Below, in pieces: positions 20,014 through 29,278 of a stretch of 64,000 nt of DNA. The stretch spans positions 350,760-414,759 of the forward strand of contig NZ_JACIDV010000004.1 of assembly GCF_014196515.1 (NCBI RefSeq), read 5' to 3'. The notes beneath the pieces are model-generated. The model searched no databases, had not been told where the DNA came from, and saw nothing but the letters and a program-made list of their open reading frames with translations. This stretch comes from Rhizobium skierniewicense. Lineage in GTDB: Bacteria; Pseudomonadota; Alphaproteobacteria; Rhizobiales; Rhizobiaceae. Position numbers and translations under genes: made by a program. Positions within the stretch are counted from its first letter, which is position 1. Every line of letters starts with the position of its first letter.

Positions 20014-20544
20014 TTGGATAAAAGCCCCGACGCGTTTCGAACGATTAGTGAAGTTGCAGACGATCTTGATCTGCCGCAACACGTCCTGCGCTTTTGGGAA
20101 ACGCGTTTTCCGCAGATCAAGCCCATGAAGCGCGGCGGTGGCCGGCGCTATTATCGCCCTGATGATGTCGACTTGCTGAAAGGTATTCGCCATCTTCTTT
20201 ACGACCATGGCTATACGATCAAGGGCGTACAGAAGCTGTTGAAGACGAATGGCAACCGCTTCGTTTCGGCGATTGCATCGGGCGATATGGCGACGATGGA
20301 AGCCATTATGGCCGCAAGCGGGGAGACTGCGGAGCCACGTGTTGCGGGTGCAGAGGACGACGAGGTTGTCGGCCGTCCCAAGGCAAAGCCGAGCGGCCGC
20401 TTTTTCGGCTTTGGCGGTGCCGGAGACGACACCCCGGAAATCTCCATCGGCAAGTCCAGCATCAGCAAGGATGACCGCGCACTTCTGCAAGAAGCTCTGT
20501 TTGATTTGCTGGAATGCAAGCGGTTGCTCGATCAGGTGCGTTGA
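20014..20544 (+). CDS. MerR family transcriptional regulator
   Basis: A 176-residue regulator with a MerR-type winged helix at residues 10-75 ([38 protein letters not shown]). The C-terminal half is low in cysteine and rich in Gly, so it is not a metal or redox sensor of the classical type; it ends with a short helix. This MerR protein follows ihfA in alphaproteobacterial genomes and has no assigned role. The TTG at 20014 is favoured by GGAG six bases upstream; a TTG at 20002 is the alternative. The separation from ihfA, 161 bases, allows an own promoter. Confidence 0.85.
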   Translation: MDKSPDAFRTISEVADDLDLPQHVLRFWETRFPQIKPMKRGGGRRYYRPDDVDLLKGIRHLLYDHGYTIKGVQKLLKTNGNRFVSAIASGDMATMEAIMAASGETAEPRVAGAEDDEVVGRPKAKPSGRFFGFGGAGDDTPEISIGKSSISKDDRALLQEALFDLLECKRLLDQVR

Positions 20545-20752
20545 CGTTCGCCTAGCGCTTGTGGATAACCGAGCTTTGATCCGCAATTATTTCAAATGCC
20601 AACCTTTCAGAAACTCCTTGGGCCGATAATGCGCTTCCAGGCACGTTTCGTGAGCCGCAGTGCGGTTTACGAGAAGTCATGCGTTAAAAAGCGAATTCAA
20701 GGCCCGTTGCGCAACCATGTCCGCAGCGTGTCGTAGACCAAGGAGTTTCGCC

Positions 20753-21460
20753 ATGAGCAAGAGAAAACCCACCACCCGCCGCCGCTCTTCCGCCAAATCC
20801 GGCGGTTCAGGCGTATGGTCCTGGATGTTGCTTTTCGGCGTTGCGATTGGCGGAATTCAGGTCTACGAGCACCGCGATAGTCTTCTGCCGCAACTCAAAG
20901 GGACAGTGGCCTCCGTCTCTAAGACGATTTCACCAACTTCCAGACCCGCAACACGCGAAGTTGCCTCTGAGCGGCCGAAAGCAGCACCGACGCAGACCGT
21001 CGCGCTTCCTGCCAGTGGGGCTCCTATTCCACCTCGCGCTATTGCCATGCCATCGGGTTCATCGGCAACGCAGATGGCATCCGCGACCCTGCCTGCGCCG
21101 CGCCCACAGGTGCAGACCGTGTCTTTGACGGAGAAGCCGGGCACATTCGCGTTTTGCGGCCGCTCCGGCCTTAATAATTGTGTGGCTGATGGCAACACCT
21201 TCTGGATGAAGGGGGTAAAGATGAAGCTTTCGGGCATCGATGTGCCGAACACCGATCAGGCTCGCTGCCTTGAGGAACGTCAGAAGGGGTTCACCGCCAA
21301 GGTGCGCTTGCGCGACATGCTCAATGCTGGCGGCTTCCAGGTCGCATCTGCAGGCGGCGCGTCCACCTTGTCCAGATCAGGGGTGTCATTCGCCGACCAA
21401 CTCGTTCGCGAGGGTCTGGCGCGTCGGGCCGGTGCTGCAAGCCAGTCCTGGTGTGGCTGA
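20753..21460 (+). CDS. Degenerate thermonuclease (SNase-like) membrane-anchored protein
   Basis: The 235-residue protein begins with a basic stretch (SKRKPTTRRRSSAK), a single membrane helix at about residues 23-40, and a Pro/Ala/Ser-rich linker of about 90 residues. The C-terminal domain resembles staphylococcal nuclease: it has NCVADGNTFWMKG and MKLSGIDVPNTDQ. The usual arginine of the RLIGID motif is lysine here and the glutamate after the proline is asparagine, so catalysis is doubtful. AAGGAG stands upstream of the ATG. Four cysteines may form disulfides, consistent with a periplasmic location. Confidence 0.72.
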   Translation: MSKRKPTTRRRSSAKSGGSGVWSWMLLFGVAIGGIQVYEHRDSLLPQLKGTVASVSKTISPTSRPATREVASERPKAAPTQTVALPASGAPIPPRAIAMPSGSSATQMASATLPAPRPQVQTVSLTEKPGTFAFCGRSGLNNCVADGNTFWMKGVKMKLSGIDVPNTDQARCLEERQKGFTAKVRLRDMLNAGGFQVASAGGASTLSRSGVSFADQLVREGLARRAGAASQSWCG

Positions 21461-21526
21461 AATCACAATCGAGCTCATCACCCCCGGTTGACCACAGCCG
21501 CCTGCGCTGTGTAGATAAAACCGCAA

Positions 21527-21612
21527 GCGGACGTGGCGGAATCGGTATACGCAGCAGACTTAAAATCTGCCGGCCCATGGTCTTGCGGGTTCAAGTCCCG
21601 CCGTCCGCACCA
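21527..21612 (+). tRNA. tRNA-Leu (anticodon TAA)
   Basis: Acceptor arm GCGGACG pairs with CGTCCGC before the encoded CCA. The anticodon arm GCAGA, loop CTTAAAA, TCTGC gives anticodon TAA. A long variable arm (about 12 bases after the anticodon stem) and the GGTTCAAGTC T loop are as expected for class II leucine tRNA. It is convergent with trkH. Confidence 0.97.
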
Positions 21613-21618
21613 GTTTTC

Positions 21619-23079
21619 TCAACCCTTCCAGAACAACGGCATCAGCAGCACAAGCACGGTCAATATTTCCAGACGTCCAAGCAGCATCATCACCGATAGC
21701 AGGTAGAGCGCAGGGTCACTGATGGTGGAGAAGTTGCCTGCGGGACCAATGATGGGGCCGATCCCGGGGCCGACATTGCCGAGCGCGGTGGCGACGGCGG
21801 AGGTTGCTGTCAGGAAGTCGTAGCCCATCGCGCTCATGGCGAGGCTGCCGCCGATCCACAGCGCGATGAAGCAACTGATGAACAGAAACACGTTGCGGAT
21901 GGTTTCGGCATCCATGATTTGGTTTCCGTAGCGAACGGAATAGACGGCGTCGGGGTAGAGCAGCTTTTTCAAGCCGGTTTTGACCACGTTGAACACGATG
22001 ACGAATCGGTAGGCCTTGATACCGCCTGCGGTGGAGCCGGAACAGCCGCCCATAAAGGTGGCAAAGAAAGCGACGACCACCACGAAGGGTCCCCACAGCG
22101 TGTAATCGTCGCTGGCAAAGCCGCCGGTGGACAGGATCGATGTCATGTTGAAGAAGGAATGGCTGAGCGCGATGTCGAGCGGCACGCCATTGGTCACGTG
22201 GTGATAGATGCCGACCGCGAGCGAGATTGCGCAGAGGTAGCCGATGAACACGCGGATTTGCGGATCGTGAAGAATGTCCAGCCGACCACGGATCGCCAGC
22301 AGGATCATGACTGAAAAGGGCAGGCTTCCGAGAATGAGGAAGAAGGTCGCGATCCACAGCAGCGCGACGTTATCGCCGAAAAAGGCGAAAGATGCATCAT
22401 GAGTGGAAAAGCCGCCGGTGGCGATGGCAGACATCGCGTGGTTCAGGGCGTCGAAATGCGTCATGCCAGCGAAATCGAAAGCGATAGTGCACGCAAGCGT
22501 CATCACCACATAAATGCCGACGAAGGCTTTGGTGAAACTGGCCAGCCGCGCAAAGGGCCGGTCATTCGCGGTGTCGGATGATTCCATGCGGAAAAACGTC
22601 ATGCCGCCGACGCGCAACAGCGGCAAAATGAAGAGGCCAAGCGCAACGATACCGATACCGCCAAGCCAGCACAGCAGCGAACGCCAGATGAGAATGCCCT
22701 GGGGTGCATTGTCCAGCCCGGAAATGACTGTCGAACCGGTGGTGGTGATGGCCGAGATCGATTCGAACAGCGCTTGTGCAAATGTCAGCCCGAGTTCGGA
22801 GAGATAGAGTGGCACGGCGCCAATCAGCGAGAAGACGAGCCAGAGAACGTTGACCAGTAGAAAACCGAACCTTTTGTTGAAGGTCGGCATCGGCGCACGG
22901 GTGGCAAACGCGCAGGCAAGCGCCAGCCCGCCGCACATGAAGCCGGATATGGCAAAGACTGCCCAGTCATTGTTTCCGTAATAGAGATCGGTCATGGCGG
23001 GCACAAACATCGCCGTCGCCATGTAGAGCCCGAAGATCGACGCGATATAGAGGACTGCGCGCAAAAGGTTGCTGTTCAA
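21619..23079 (-). CDS. trkH: TrkH family potassium uptake protein
   Basis: The membrane subunit of a Trk/Ktr potassium uptake system. The 486-residue protein has the four membrane-pore-membrane repeats; the first pore is visible as ITTTGSTVISGLDN and further pore loops as ATGGFSTHDAS, LSTGGFASDDYT and TALGNVGPGIGP. The regulatory nucleotide-binding subunit TrkA is not encoded nearby. The TTG at 23079 has AAGG upstream and yields a natural first helix; an internal ATG 19 codons later is possible. The gene ends six bases from tRNA-Leu. Confidence 0.92.
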   Translation of the reverse strand: MNSNLLRAVLYIASIFGLYMATAMFVPAMTDLYYGNNDWAVFAISGFMCGGLALACAFATRAPMPTFNKRFGFLLVNVLWLVFSLIGAVPLYLSELGLTFAQALFESISAITTTGSTVISGLDNAPQGILIWRSLLCWLGGIGIVALGLFILPLLRVGGMTFFRMESSDTANDRPFARLASFTKAFVGIYVVMTLACTIAFDFAGMTHFDALNHAMSAIATGGFSTHDASFAFFGDNVALLWIATFFLILGSLPFSVMILLAIRGRLDILHDPQIRVFIGYLCAISLAVGIYHHVTNGVPLDIALSHSFFNMTSILSTGGFASDDYTLWGPFVVVVAFFATFMGGCSGSTAGGIKAYRFVIVFNVVKTGLKKLLYPDAVYSVRYGNQIMDAETIRNVFLFISCFIALWIGGSLAMSAMGYDFLTATSAVATALGNVGPGIGPIIGPAGNFSTISDPALYLLSVMMLLGRLEILTVLVLLMPLFWKG

Positions 23080-23168
23080 TAAATGGAACCTTGATTGAGG
23101 GAAGCGTACCGAAGTTGCGCAAAGAGTCTTTGTAACATGCGTTTTCCTATGGCATAGCGGGTGCCATC

Positions 23169-24443
23169 GTGAAATTCAATGGATTGAAAATCGTGGATAA
23201 AGTGCTTGTAGAGGCCGCAAGGCGGGAAGTTCGGGAATTGTTTCCCGAAACGCCGTTGCAGTTGAATGAACATCTGAGCCGCCGGTATGGAGCCGAGATC
23301 TGGCTGAAGCGTGAAGATCTCACGCCTGTTCGTTCCTACAAGATCAGAGGCGCGTTCAATTTTCTCCGCAAGGCCGTCGCCACCACGGGCAAAGACAGGA
23401 TTTTCGTGTGCGCGTCGGCTGGCAACCACGCGCAGGGTTTTGCCTTCGCATGCCGCCATTTCGGTGTGCATGGCGTTGTCTTCATGCCAGTGACGACACC
23501 GCAACAGAAGATCGACAAGACCCGCATCTTCGGTGGCGAGTTCATCAAGATCAGGCTGATCGGCGATATATTCGACCAATGCTACGCGGCGGCCCGCAAG
23601 CATGTCGAAGAGACCAATGGCTACATGGTCTCGCCGTTTGACCATAAGGACATCATCGAAGGGCAGGCGACGGTTGCTGCCGAGATCGTCGATCAGTTGC
23701 CGGACGATGTCGCGCCTGACATGGTCATCATGCCCGTTGGCGGCGGCGGCCTTGCCTCCGGCATGACGGGTTTCCTGACTGGGAAGGTGGCCAGCGAAAA
23801 CTTCATTTTCTGCGAGCCGGTCGGCGCGCCAAGCCTCAAGAAAAGCCTTGAGGTGGGTCACGCCGTCACGGTCGCCAACGTCGATAACTTCGTGGACGGT
23901 GCCGCCGTAGCGCGCATTGGCGATCTCAATTTCGAGGCGTTGCAGCATTTCCCCGCGGATCAGGTCGAACTCGTTCCGGAAAATGCCATCTGCGTGACGA
24001 TGATCGAGATGCTCAATCTTGAAGGTCTGGTGCTGGAGCCTGCCGGTGCGCTTTCGATTGCCGCGCTGGAACAGCTCGGTCGGGAGAAGCTGGAGGGCAA
24101 GCGCGTGATCTGCGTTGTGTCAGGCGGCAATTTCGATTTCGAGCGTCTGCCGGACGTGAAAGAACGGGCCATGCGTTACACCGGCGTGAAGAAATACTTC
24201 ATTCTGCGCCTGCCGCAGCGCCCCGGCGCCCTGCGCGATTTCCTCAATCTTCTGGGACCCGATGATGACGTGGCGCGTTTTGAATATCTCAAGAAGTCCG
24301 CACGCAACTTCGGCTCTATTCTGATCGGCATCGAAACCACGCAGCCCGAGAATTTCAGCGGTCTGTTTGAGCGTCTCGAAGAGGCCGGGCTGGGATATGA
24401 GGATATCACCGAAAACGACATCCTCGCCAATCTCATCATCTGA
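23169..24443 (+). CDS. ilvA: Threonine ammonia-lyase (threonine deaminase)
   Basis: A PLP enzyme converting threonine to 2-oxobutyrate, the first step of isoleucine synthesis. The PLP lysine lies in VRSYKIRGAFNF, the glycine loop in PVGGGGLASGM. A C-terminal ACT-like regulatory segment of about 80 residues follows from PQRPGALRDFLN, which means the short, single-ACT form. The start is a GTG at 23169 with only weak ribosome-site evidence; the GTG at 23193 is also possible. ilvD lies 2.3 kb away on the same strand. Confidence 0.93.
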   Translation: MKFNGLKIVDKVLVEAARREVRELFPETPLQLNEHLSRRYGAEIWLKREDLTPVRSYKIRGAFNFLRKAVATTGKDRIFVCASAGNHAQGFAFACRHFGVHGVVFMPVTTPQQKIDKTRIFGGEFIKIRLIGDIFDQCYAAARKHVEETNGYMVSPFDHKDIIEGQATVAAEIVDQLPDDVAPDMVIMPVGGGGLASGMTGFLTGKVASENFIFCEPVGAPSLKKSLEVGHAVTVANVDNFVDGAAVARIGDLNFEALQHFPADQVELVPENAICVTMIEMLNLEGLVLEPAGALSIAALEQLGREKLEGKRVICVVSGGNFDFERLPDVKERAMRYTGVKKYFILRLPQRPGALRDFLNLLGPDDDVARFEYLKKSARNFGSILIGIETTQPENFSGLFERLEEAGLGYEDITENDILANLII

Positions 24444-24511
24444 TGGCGGTAAATGATCAGGCAGGGTGGTTTTTGAACTATGCTGCGGACAGGAAACCAG
24501 GAAGGTAGACC

Positions 24512-24823
24512 ATGGCTTCATTCTTCTCGAAACTTTTTTCCGCGTTCGGCTCGTCTCCATCGGATGACGCGCAAAAGAAGACCGAACCGTCAGAGGGGCA
24601 TCCTTACAAGGATTTCATCATCTGCGCGACGCCGATGAAAGAGGGCGGGCAATTCCGCCTTGCGGGACGAATCGAAAAGACGGTGGGCGACGAAACCCTG
24701 GTGCATGAATTTGTGCGTGCCGATGTCTTCACCAGCCATCAAGATGCTGTCGATTTTGCAGTGCGCAAGGCACAGCTGATCATCGATCAGAGTGGTGCGA
24801 CGCTGTTTGCGGATAAAAAATAA
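24512..24823 (+). CDS. HlyU family regulator
   Basis: A 103-residue protein of the HlyU family, small regulators first found as transcriptional activators of haemolysin genes in Vibrio. The protein has a short N-terminal helix (MASFFSKLFSAFGS), then a compact beta domain with GQFRLAGRIEK, VHEFVRADVFTS and DFAVRKAQLIID. There is no clear helix-turn-helix, so DNA binding is not shown by sequence. Its target is unknown in this context. It is followed by a terminator and a convergent azoR. Confidence 0.8.
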   Translation: MASFFSKLFSAFGSSPSDDAQKKTEPSEGHPYKDFIICATPMKEGGQFRLAGRIEKTVGDETLVHEFVRADVFTSHQDAVDFAVRKAQLIIDQSGATLFADKK

Positions 24824-24865
24824 CGGCCGCGAGAAATTCGCGACCGTTATGAGACAGTGATGACG

Positions 24866-24891
24866 GCGGCGCTGCGAAAGCGCCGCTTTTT
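24866..24891 (+). terminator. Terminator after the HlyU gene
   Basis: Stem GCGGCGCT at 24866-24873, loop GCGAA, stem AGCGCCGC at 24879-24886, then TTTTT. It sits directly before the end of azoR. An imperfect hairpin at 24821-24849 lies upstream of it. Confidence 0.85.
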
Positions 24892-24892
24892 A

Positions 24893-25507
24893 TCACGCAG
24901 CCTTGGCCAGTTCTTCGACCTTGGCGGAAGCAGCGGCAAGCGCTTTTTCCGCGGCTTCCGGACCGAAGGCCAGACCTTCGATGCGAACGACTTCAACGTC
25001 GGTCATGCCCATAAAGCCCAAAACGGTCTTGAGGTAAGGAACAGCGTGCTCCAGCGGTGCTGCTGGACCTTCGGAGTAGACGCCAGCAGACGCCAGAACG
25101 ATGTAAACCTTCTTGCCGGTTGCAAGGCCGACAGGGCCAGACTCCGTGTAGGTGAAGGTCAGGCCAGCCCGCGCAACGACGTCGATCCAAGCCTTCAGGC
25201 CGGAATAGATGTTGAAGTTGATGAGGCCAGTACCAATCACGATCGTGTCGGCTTCGAGCAGTTCTGCGACGCGCTCCTCGGAATTTCTGGCAGCTTCTGC
25301 CTCTTCCGCGTTGCGATCAGCTGGTGCCTTGCGAATGGCCGCGGTGGTCACTGTGTCGAGATGTTTGATCGGGTTCTGGCCGAGATCGAGGTGGGTGATC
25401 GTGCCGTTCGTCTGTTCCTGAAGTTTGGCTGCGAGGTCGCCAGCAAACTTGTTGGACAGCGACTCGTCAGCGCGTGGGCTAGAGGTAATGAGAAGAATTT
25501 TCGACAT
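24893..25507 (-). CDS. azoR: FMN-dependent NADH-azoreductase
   Basis: A flavodoxin-like FMN enzyme that reduces azo dyes and quinones, likely protecting against electrophile stress. The 204-residue protein has the N-terminal phosphate-binding pattern SSPRADESLSNK, GTGLINFNIYSGLKAWID and the later PVGLATGKKVYIV. Its start is near to, and divergent from, the LysR regulator gene 135 bases away, so that regulator probably controls it. The C-terminal Ala/Glu-rich helix is unremarkable. Confidence 0.94.
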   Translation of the reverse strand: MSKILLITSSPRADESLSNKFAGDLAAKLQEQTNGTITHLDLGQNPIKHLDTVTTAAIRKAPADRNAEEAEAARNSEERVAELLEADTIVIGTGLINFNIYSGLKAWIDVVARAGLTFTYTESGPVGLATGKKVYIVLASAGVYSEGPAAPLEHAVPYLKTVLGFMGMTDVEVVRIEGLAFGPEAAEKALAAASAKVEELAKAA

Positions 25508-25602
25508 TTGAAATATCCTATATCAATTCTGAAGGTCGGATGGGGCAGGGGAAACCGATCGTTGAAGCTTGTATCGTCCAATGTTGTCATCTAGAAAACC
25601 GT

Positions 25603-25624
25603 GATAATATGGAAGCTACCTATC
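25603..25624. promoter_or_regulatory. Possible LysR-type operator between azoR and lysR
   Basis: GATA at 25603-25606 and TATC at 25621-25624 form a dyad in the divergent spacer, spaced as in LysR-family boxes (T-N11-A type, loosely). The site lies close to the LysR start. The evidence is only the short dyad and the divergent gene layout. Confidence 0.25.
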
Positions 25625-25641
25625 GAAAAACTGGATGGACC

Positions 25642-26610
25642 ATGGAAGCCAACCCGACGCTGGACCAATTGCAGGTGTTTCTTTCCGTTGCCGAAACGGG
25701 CAGCTTTTCGGCGGCGTCTCGGGCCTTGAACCGGGCGCAATCGGTCGTCAGCTACAGCATCGCCAATCTCGAGACACAGCTCGAGGTTACCCTTTTCGAG
25801 CGCAACGGCGTTCGCCAGCCGAAGCTGACCGAAGAAGGGGCGGCGATGCTGGAACATGCGCGCCGCATCGTCGCCGGTCTTCAGGATTTGAGAGCCCGCG
25901 CCAAAGGTTTGAAGCAGGGGCTGGAAGCGGAAGTGACGCTTGCCATCAGCACCATGGTGCCTGCGGAGGCCGTGGTGGCGGTGCTTCGCGATTTCAGGGA
26001 GCAATTTCCCACTGTCGCGCTGAATCTGAGTGTCGGCGAACTGGGCATGGTCATGGAGATGGTGCTGAACCGCAAGGCGGGCATCGGCATCGGTGGTGCC
26101 ATGTTCCATCAGGATGACGGACTGGTTATCGACAAGGTGGGTCACTCCTTTATGATCCCGGTTGCAGCCGCTGATCATCCTCTGGTGCTTTTGAACCGGC
26201 CGTTGACGCTTGTGGATGTGCGTGAGGAAGTGCAACTCGTGGTGACCGACGCGTCGGGCCTGACCAAAGGCAAGGACTTCAACGTTCTGTCCTACAAGAA
26301 GTGGCGCGTCAGCGATATCGCAACCAAATATCAGTTGATCAAAGGTGGTCTCGGCTGGGGTGGGCTTCCGGCCTCTGTGGTTCGTGATGATATCATCAAT
26401 GGTGATCTGAAAGCGCTGGAGCTCGATTCCTATGAAGGCGGCGAATACCCGCTTTATGCTCTGCGCAAAGCTGACACGCCCTGTGGCCCGGCGGCGACAT
26501 GGCTGGTGGATGCGTTTCAGCAACGCCTGTCCCAGTGCCCTGACAATCAAAAATTTCTCGCGCAGCTTACACTGAGCCGAGGGGCCGGTCTTCGTGACGC
26601 AGCGGAGTAA
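25642..26610 (+). CDS. LysR family transcriptional regulator
   Basis: A 322-residue LysR-type regulator: N-terminal winged helix at residues 1-65 (TLDQLQVFLSVAETGSFSAAS, then the recognition helix around SVVSYSIANLE) and a periplasmic-binding-like effector domain from about residue 92. The ATG at 25642 is preferred because the conserved helix begins there; an ATG at 25609 would add 11 residues. It is divergent from azoR and probably responds to an electrophile or quinone, which is inference from the neighbour only. Confidence 0.9.
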   Translation: MEANPTLDQLQVFLSVAETGSFSAASRALNRAQSVVSYSIANLETQLEVTLFERNGVRQPKLTEEGAAMLEHARRIVAGLQDLRARAKGLKQGLEAEVTLAISTMVPAEAVVAVLRDFREQFPTVALNLSVGELGMVMEMVLNRKAGIGIGGAMFHQDDGLVIDKVGHSFMIPVAAADHPLVLLNRPLTLVDVREEVQLVVTDASGLTKGKDFNVLSYKKWRVSDIATKYQLIKGGLGWGGLPASVVRDDIINGDLKALELDSYEGGEYPLYALRKADTPCGPAATWLVDAFQQRLSQCPDNQKFLAQLTLSRGAGLRDAAE

Positions 26611-26634
26611 ACCGTACCGTACCGGACCGTACTG
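26611..26634. repeat. Pentamer microrepeat after the LysR gene
   Basis: Five bases of the type CCGTA or CCGGA recur four times in direct succession just after the LysR stop. The run is short and could be a slippage product; no function is evident. Confidence 0.5.
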
Positions 26635-26758
26635 TTTTGCCGCAAGGTGACAGTGACAGGTGGGCGGCTTTGGGGTAGAAGCCTTGCAAAAGCGAAGAGT
26701 GGGGCTGATTGCCTTACAGGACAAAACCTTCGTGTGAGAAAAATCGAGGAATAAGCAG

Positions 26759-28594
26759 ATGCCAGTTTATCGCTCCAGAACGACAACCCACGGCCGCAAC
26801 ATGGCCGGTGCGCGCGGCCTTTGGCGCGCCACCGGTATGAAGGATGGCGATTTCGGCAAGCCGATTATCGCGGTGGTCAACTCGTTCACGCAGTTCGTGC
26901 CCGGCCACGTCCACCTGAAGGACCTCGGTCAACTGGTGGCGCGCGAAATCGAAGCTGCTGGTGGTGTTGCCAAGGAATTCAACACCATTGCGGTCGATGA
27001 CGGCATCGCCATGGGCCATGATGGGATGCTTTATTCGCTGCCATCGCGTGAAATCATTTCCGACAGCGTCGAATACATGGTCAATGCGCACTGCGCCGAC
27101 GCGATGGTCTGCATCTCCAATTGCGACAAGATCACTCCTGGCATGCTGAGTGCCGCCATGCGCCTCAATATCCCTGCGGTTTTCGTATCCGGTGGACCGA
27201 TGGAAGCGGGCAAGGTGGTTCTGCATGGCAAGACCGTTGCGCTCGATCTGGTGGACGCGATGGTCGCAGCAGCCGACGACAAGATGACTGATGAGGAAGT
27301 CGATACCATCGAGCGCGCTGCCTGTCCGACCTGTGGCTCATGCTCCGGCATGTTCACTGCCAATTCCATGAACTGTTTGACGGAAGCACTGGGCCTGGCT
27401 TTGCCCGGCAACGGTTCCACGCTCGCCACACACTCGGACCGCAAGCGCCTGTTCGTTGAGGCCGGTCACCTGATTGTCGATCTGGCCCGCCGCCATTACG
27501 AGCAGGATGACTATACCGTCCTGCCGCGCTCCATCGCGACCAAGGCAGCATTCGAGAACGCCATCGCGCTGGATATTGCCATGGGTGGCTCCACCAATAC
27601 CGTGTTGCATATCCTGGCCGCGGCCCATGAGGGCGGAGTCGACTTTACCATGGAAGACATCGACCGCATGTCGCGCCGGGTGCCATGCCTGTCCAAGGTC
27701 GCGCCTGCCAAGAGCGATGTGCATATGGAAGACGTCCACCGCGCAGGGGGCATCATGCGTATTCTGGGTGAGCTGGACCGCGGTGGCCTCATCAACCGCG
27801 ATTGCTACACCGTGCATGAACCGACGCTGGGCGATGCCATCGACCGGTGGGACATTACCCGCACCAACAGCGAGACCGTGCGCCAGTTCTTCAAGGCCGC
27901 CCCCGGTGGCGTGCCGACGCAGGTTGCCTTCAGCCAGTCCTCGCGCTGGGATGAGCTGGATACCGACAGCGACAACGGCGTCATTCGCTCCGTCGAAAAG
28001 CCGTTTTCCAAGGATGGCGGTCTGGCTGTGCTTTACGGCAATATCGCTTTGGATGGCTGCATTGTGAAGACGGCAGGCGTTGACGAGTCGATCCTGAAAT
28101 TCAATGGCGTTGCTGTTGTTTACGAAAGCCAGGACGCTGCGGTGAAGGGCATTCTGTCCAACGAAGTGAAGGCAGGCGATGTCGTTGTTATCCGCTACGA
28201 AGGCCCCAAGGGCGGTCCGGGCATGCAGGAAATGCTCTATCCCACCAGCTACCTCAAGTCCAAGGGTCTTGGCAAAGCCTGTGCTTTGATCACCGATGGT
28301 CGCTTCTCCGGCGGCACATCGGGGCTCTCCATCGGCCATGCGTCGCCTGAAGCGGCGCAGGGCGGCGCTATCGGCCTTGTGCGCAACGGTGACGCCATCG
28401 AGATCGACATCCCCAACCGCACGATCAACCTCAAGGTTCCCGATGCCGAAATGGCGTCTCGTCGTGCAGAGCAGGATCAGTTGGGCTGGAAGCCAGCCGA
28501 ACAGCGCAAGCGCAACGTGACAACGGCTCTCAAAGCCTACGCTGCTTTCGCGTCCAGCGCGGATAAGGGCGCCGTGCGTATTCTGCCTGAATAA
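26759..28594 (+). CDS. ilvD: Dihydroxy-acid dehydratase
   Basis: IlvD dehydrates 2,3-dihydroxy acids to branched-chain keto acids in valine and isoleucine synthesis. The 611-residue protein has the iron-sulfur cysteine segments [10 protein letters not shown] and [17 protein letters not shown], the latter diagnostic for the IlvD/Edd family. The C-terminal [14 protein letters not shown] segment is also typical. The start ATG follows GAGGAATAAGCAG. The enzyme needs an iron-sulfur cluster, so it depends on the suf machinery encoded later in the window. Confidence 0.97.
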   Translation: MPVYRSRTTTHGRNMAGARGLWRATGMKDGDFGKPIIAVVNSFTQFVPGHVHLKDLGQLVAREIEAAGGVAKEFNTIAVDDGIAMGHDGMLYSLPSREIISDSVEYMVNAHCADAMVCISNCDKITPGMLSAAMRLNIPAVFVSGGPMEAGKVVLHGKTVALDLVDAMVAAADDKMTDEEVDTIERAACPTCGSCSGMFTANSMNCLTEALGLALPGNGSTLATHSDRKRLFVEAGHLIVDLARRHYEQDDYTVLPRSIATKAAFENAIALDIAMGGSTNTVLHILAAAHEGGVDFTMEDIDRMSRRVPCLSKVAPAKSDVHMEDVHRAGGIMRILGELDRGGLINRDCYTVHEPTLGDAIDRWDITRTNSETVRQFFKAAPGGVPTQVAFSQSSRWDELDTDSDNGVIRSVEKPFSKDGGLAVLYGNIALDGCIVKTAGVDESILKFNGVAVVYESQDAAVKGILSNEVKAGDVVVIRYEGPKGGPGMQEMLYPTSYLKSKGLGKACALITDGRFSGGTSGLSIGHASPEAAQGGAIGLVRNGDAIEIDIPNRTINLKVPDAEMASRRAEQDQLGWKPAEQRKRNVTTALKAYAAFASSADKGAVRILPE

Positions 28595-28600
28595 GGTTTA

Positions 28601-28647
28601 CCCTTGCACGTCATCCTCGGGCTTGTCCCGAGCATGACGTGCAAGGG
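28601..28647. repeat. Long inverted repeat of the CCTCGGG...CCCGAG family after ilvD
   Basis: CCCTTGCACGTCAT at 28601-28614 pairs perfectly with ATGACGTGCAAGGG at 28634-28647, enclosing CTCGGG-CTTGT-CCCGAG. The inner part is shared in inverted orientation with the repeats at 43743 and 52445. It sits six bases after the ilvD stop and could also act as a transcription or mRNA-stability hairpin. Confidence 0.85.
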
Positions 28648-28660
28648 ACCTATACTGTCT

Positions 28661-29179
28661 TCACCCAACGGCTTTTAACTCGTAGCAGCGCAGCGCCACC
28701 ATCTTGTTGCGTTGCTTGCAGAATGACTGCGTTCGCCCGACATCGCTAAATCCAAGCTTCTCCATCAGATGGCATGATCCCCTGTTGTCGCTGATCGGGT
28801 TTGCATGAAGCGTGGTTATCTTCATGTGCGCAAAGGCATGGTGTATGACGAGCTGGCTGGCTTCTCGACCATAGCCTTGGCGCCATGCGCTGCGGCCAAG
28901 CCATAGGCCGAATTCACCGGATAAACCGATGAGACCAATCAAGCGACCATTGTCGATGGCCCAGACGGGCAACTTCTTATTGCGCAATCGCAAAATCAAC
29001 CTTCGCGCATCGTTGATGGTGAAGGGATATGACGTGCGCAGGAGATTGCGCAGCACCAGTGGATCATTGGTGATCCGCGCCAGTTGAGGCGCATCGGTTA
29101 TGTCGAACGGTCGAAGAACGAGACGGTCCGACTTCAACCGGGGCACTTGTTGGTCCAGTGATCGCATGTGTCTCAGCAT
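28661..29179 (-). CDS. GNAT family N-acetyltransferase
   Basis: A RimJ/RimL-like acetyltransferase of about 172 residues. Visible landmarks are the opening RLVLRPFDITDAPQLARI, the acetyl-CoA loop around RSAWRQGYGREA, and NRGSCHLMEKLGFSDVGR. The target is unknown. The start is uncertain: ATGs at 29179 and 29167 are candidates, and a GTG at 29242 would add a basic leader without a ribosome site. The gene is divergent from the SDR gene at 29279. Confidence 0.8.
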   Translation of the reverse strand: MLRHMRSLDQQVPRLKSDRLVLRPFDITDAPQLARITNDPLVLRNLLRTSYPFTINDARRLILRLRNKKLPVWAIDNGRLIGLIGLSGEFGLWLGRSAWRQGYGREASQLVIHHAFAHMKITTLHANPISDNRGSCHLMEKLGFSDVGRTQSFCKQRNKMVALRCYELKAVG

Positions 29180-29278
29180 GGACAATTCGGCTGCTGATGC
29201 CAACCTTGTTTTCGAACGGGGGAACCGCATCTTTGCAACCACGTTGCCAGACAGTGAGAAAACAGGATTTGAAAACCA

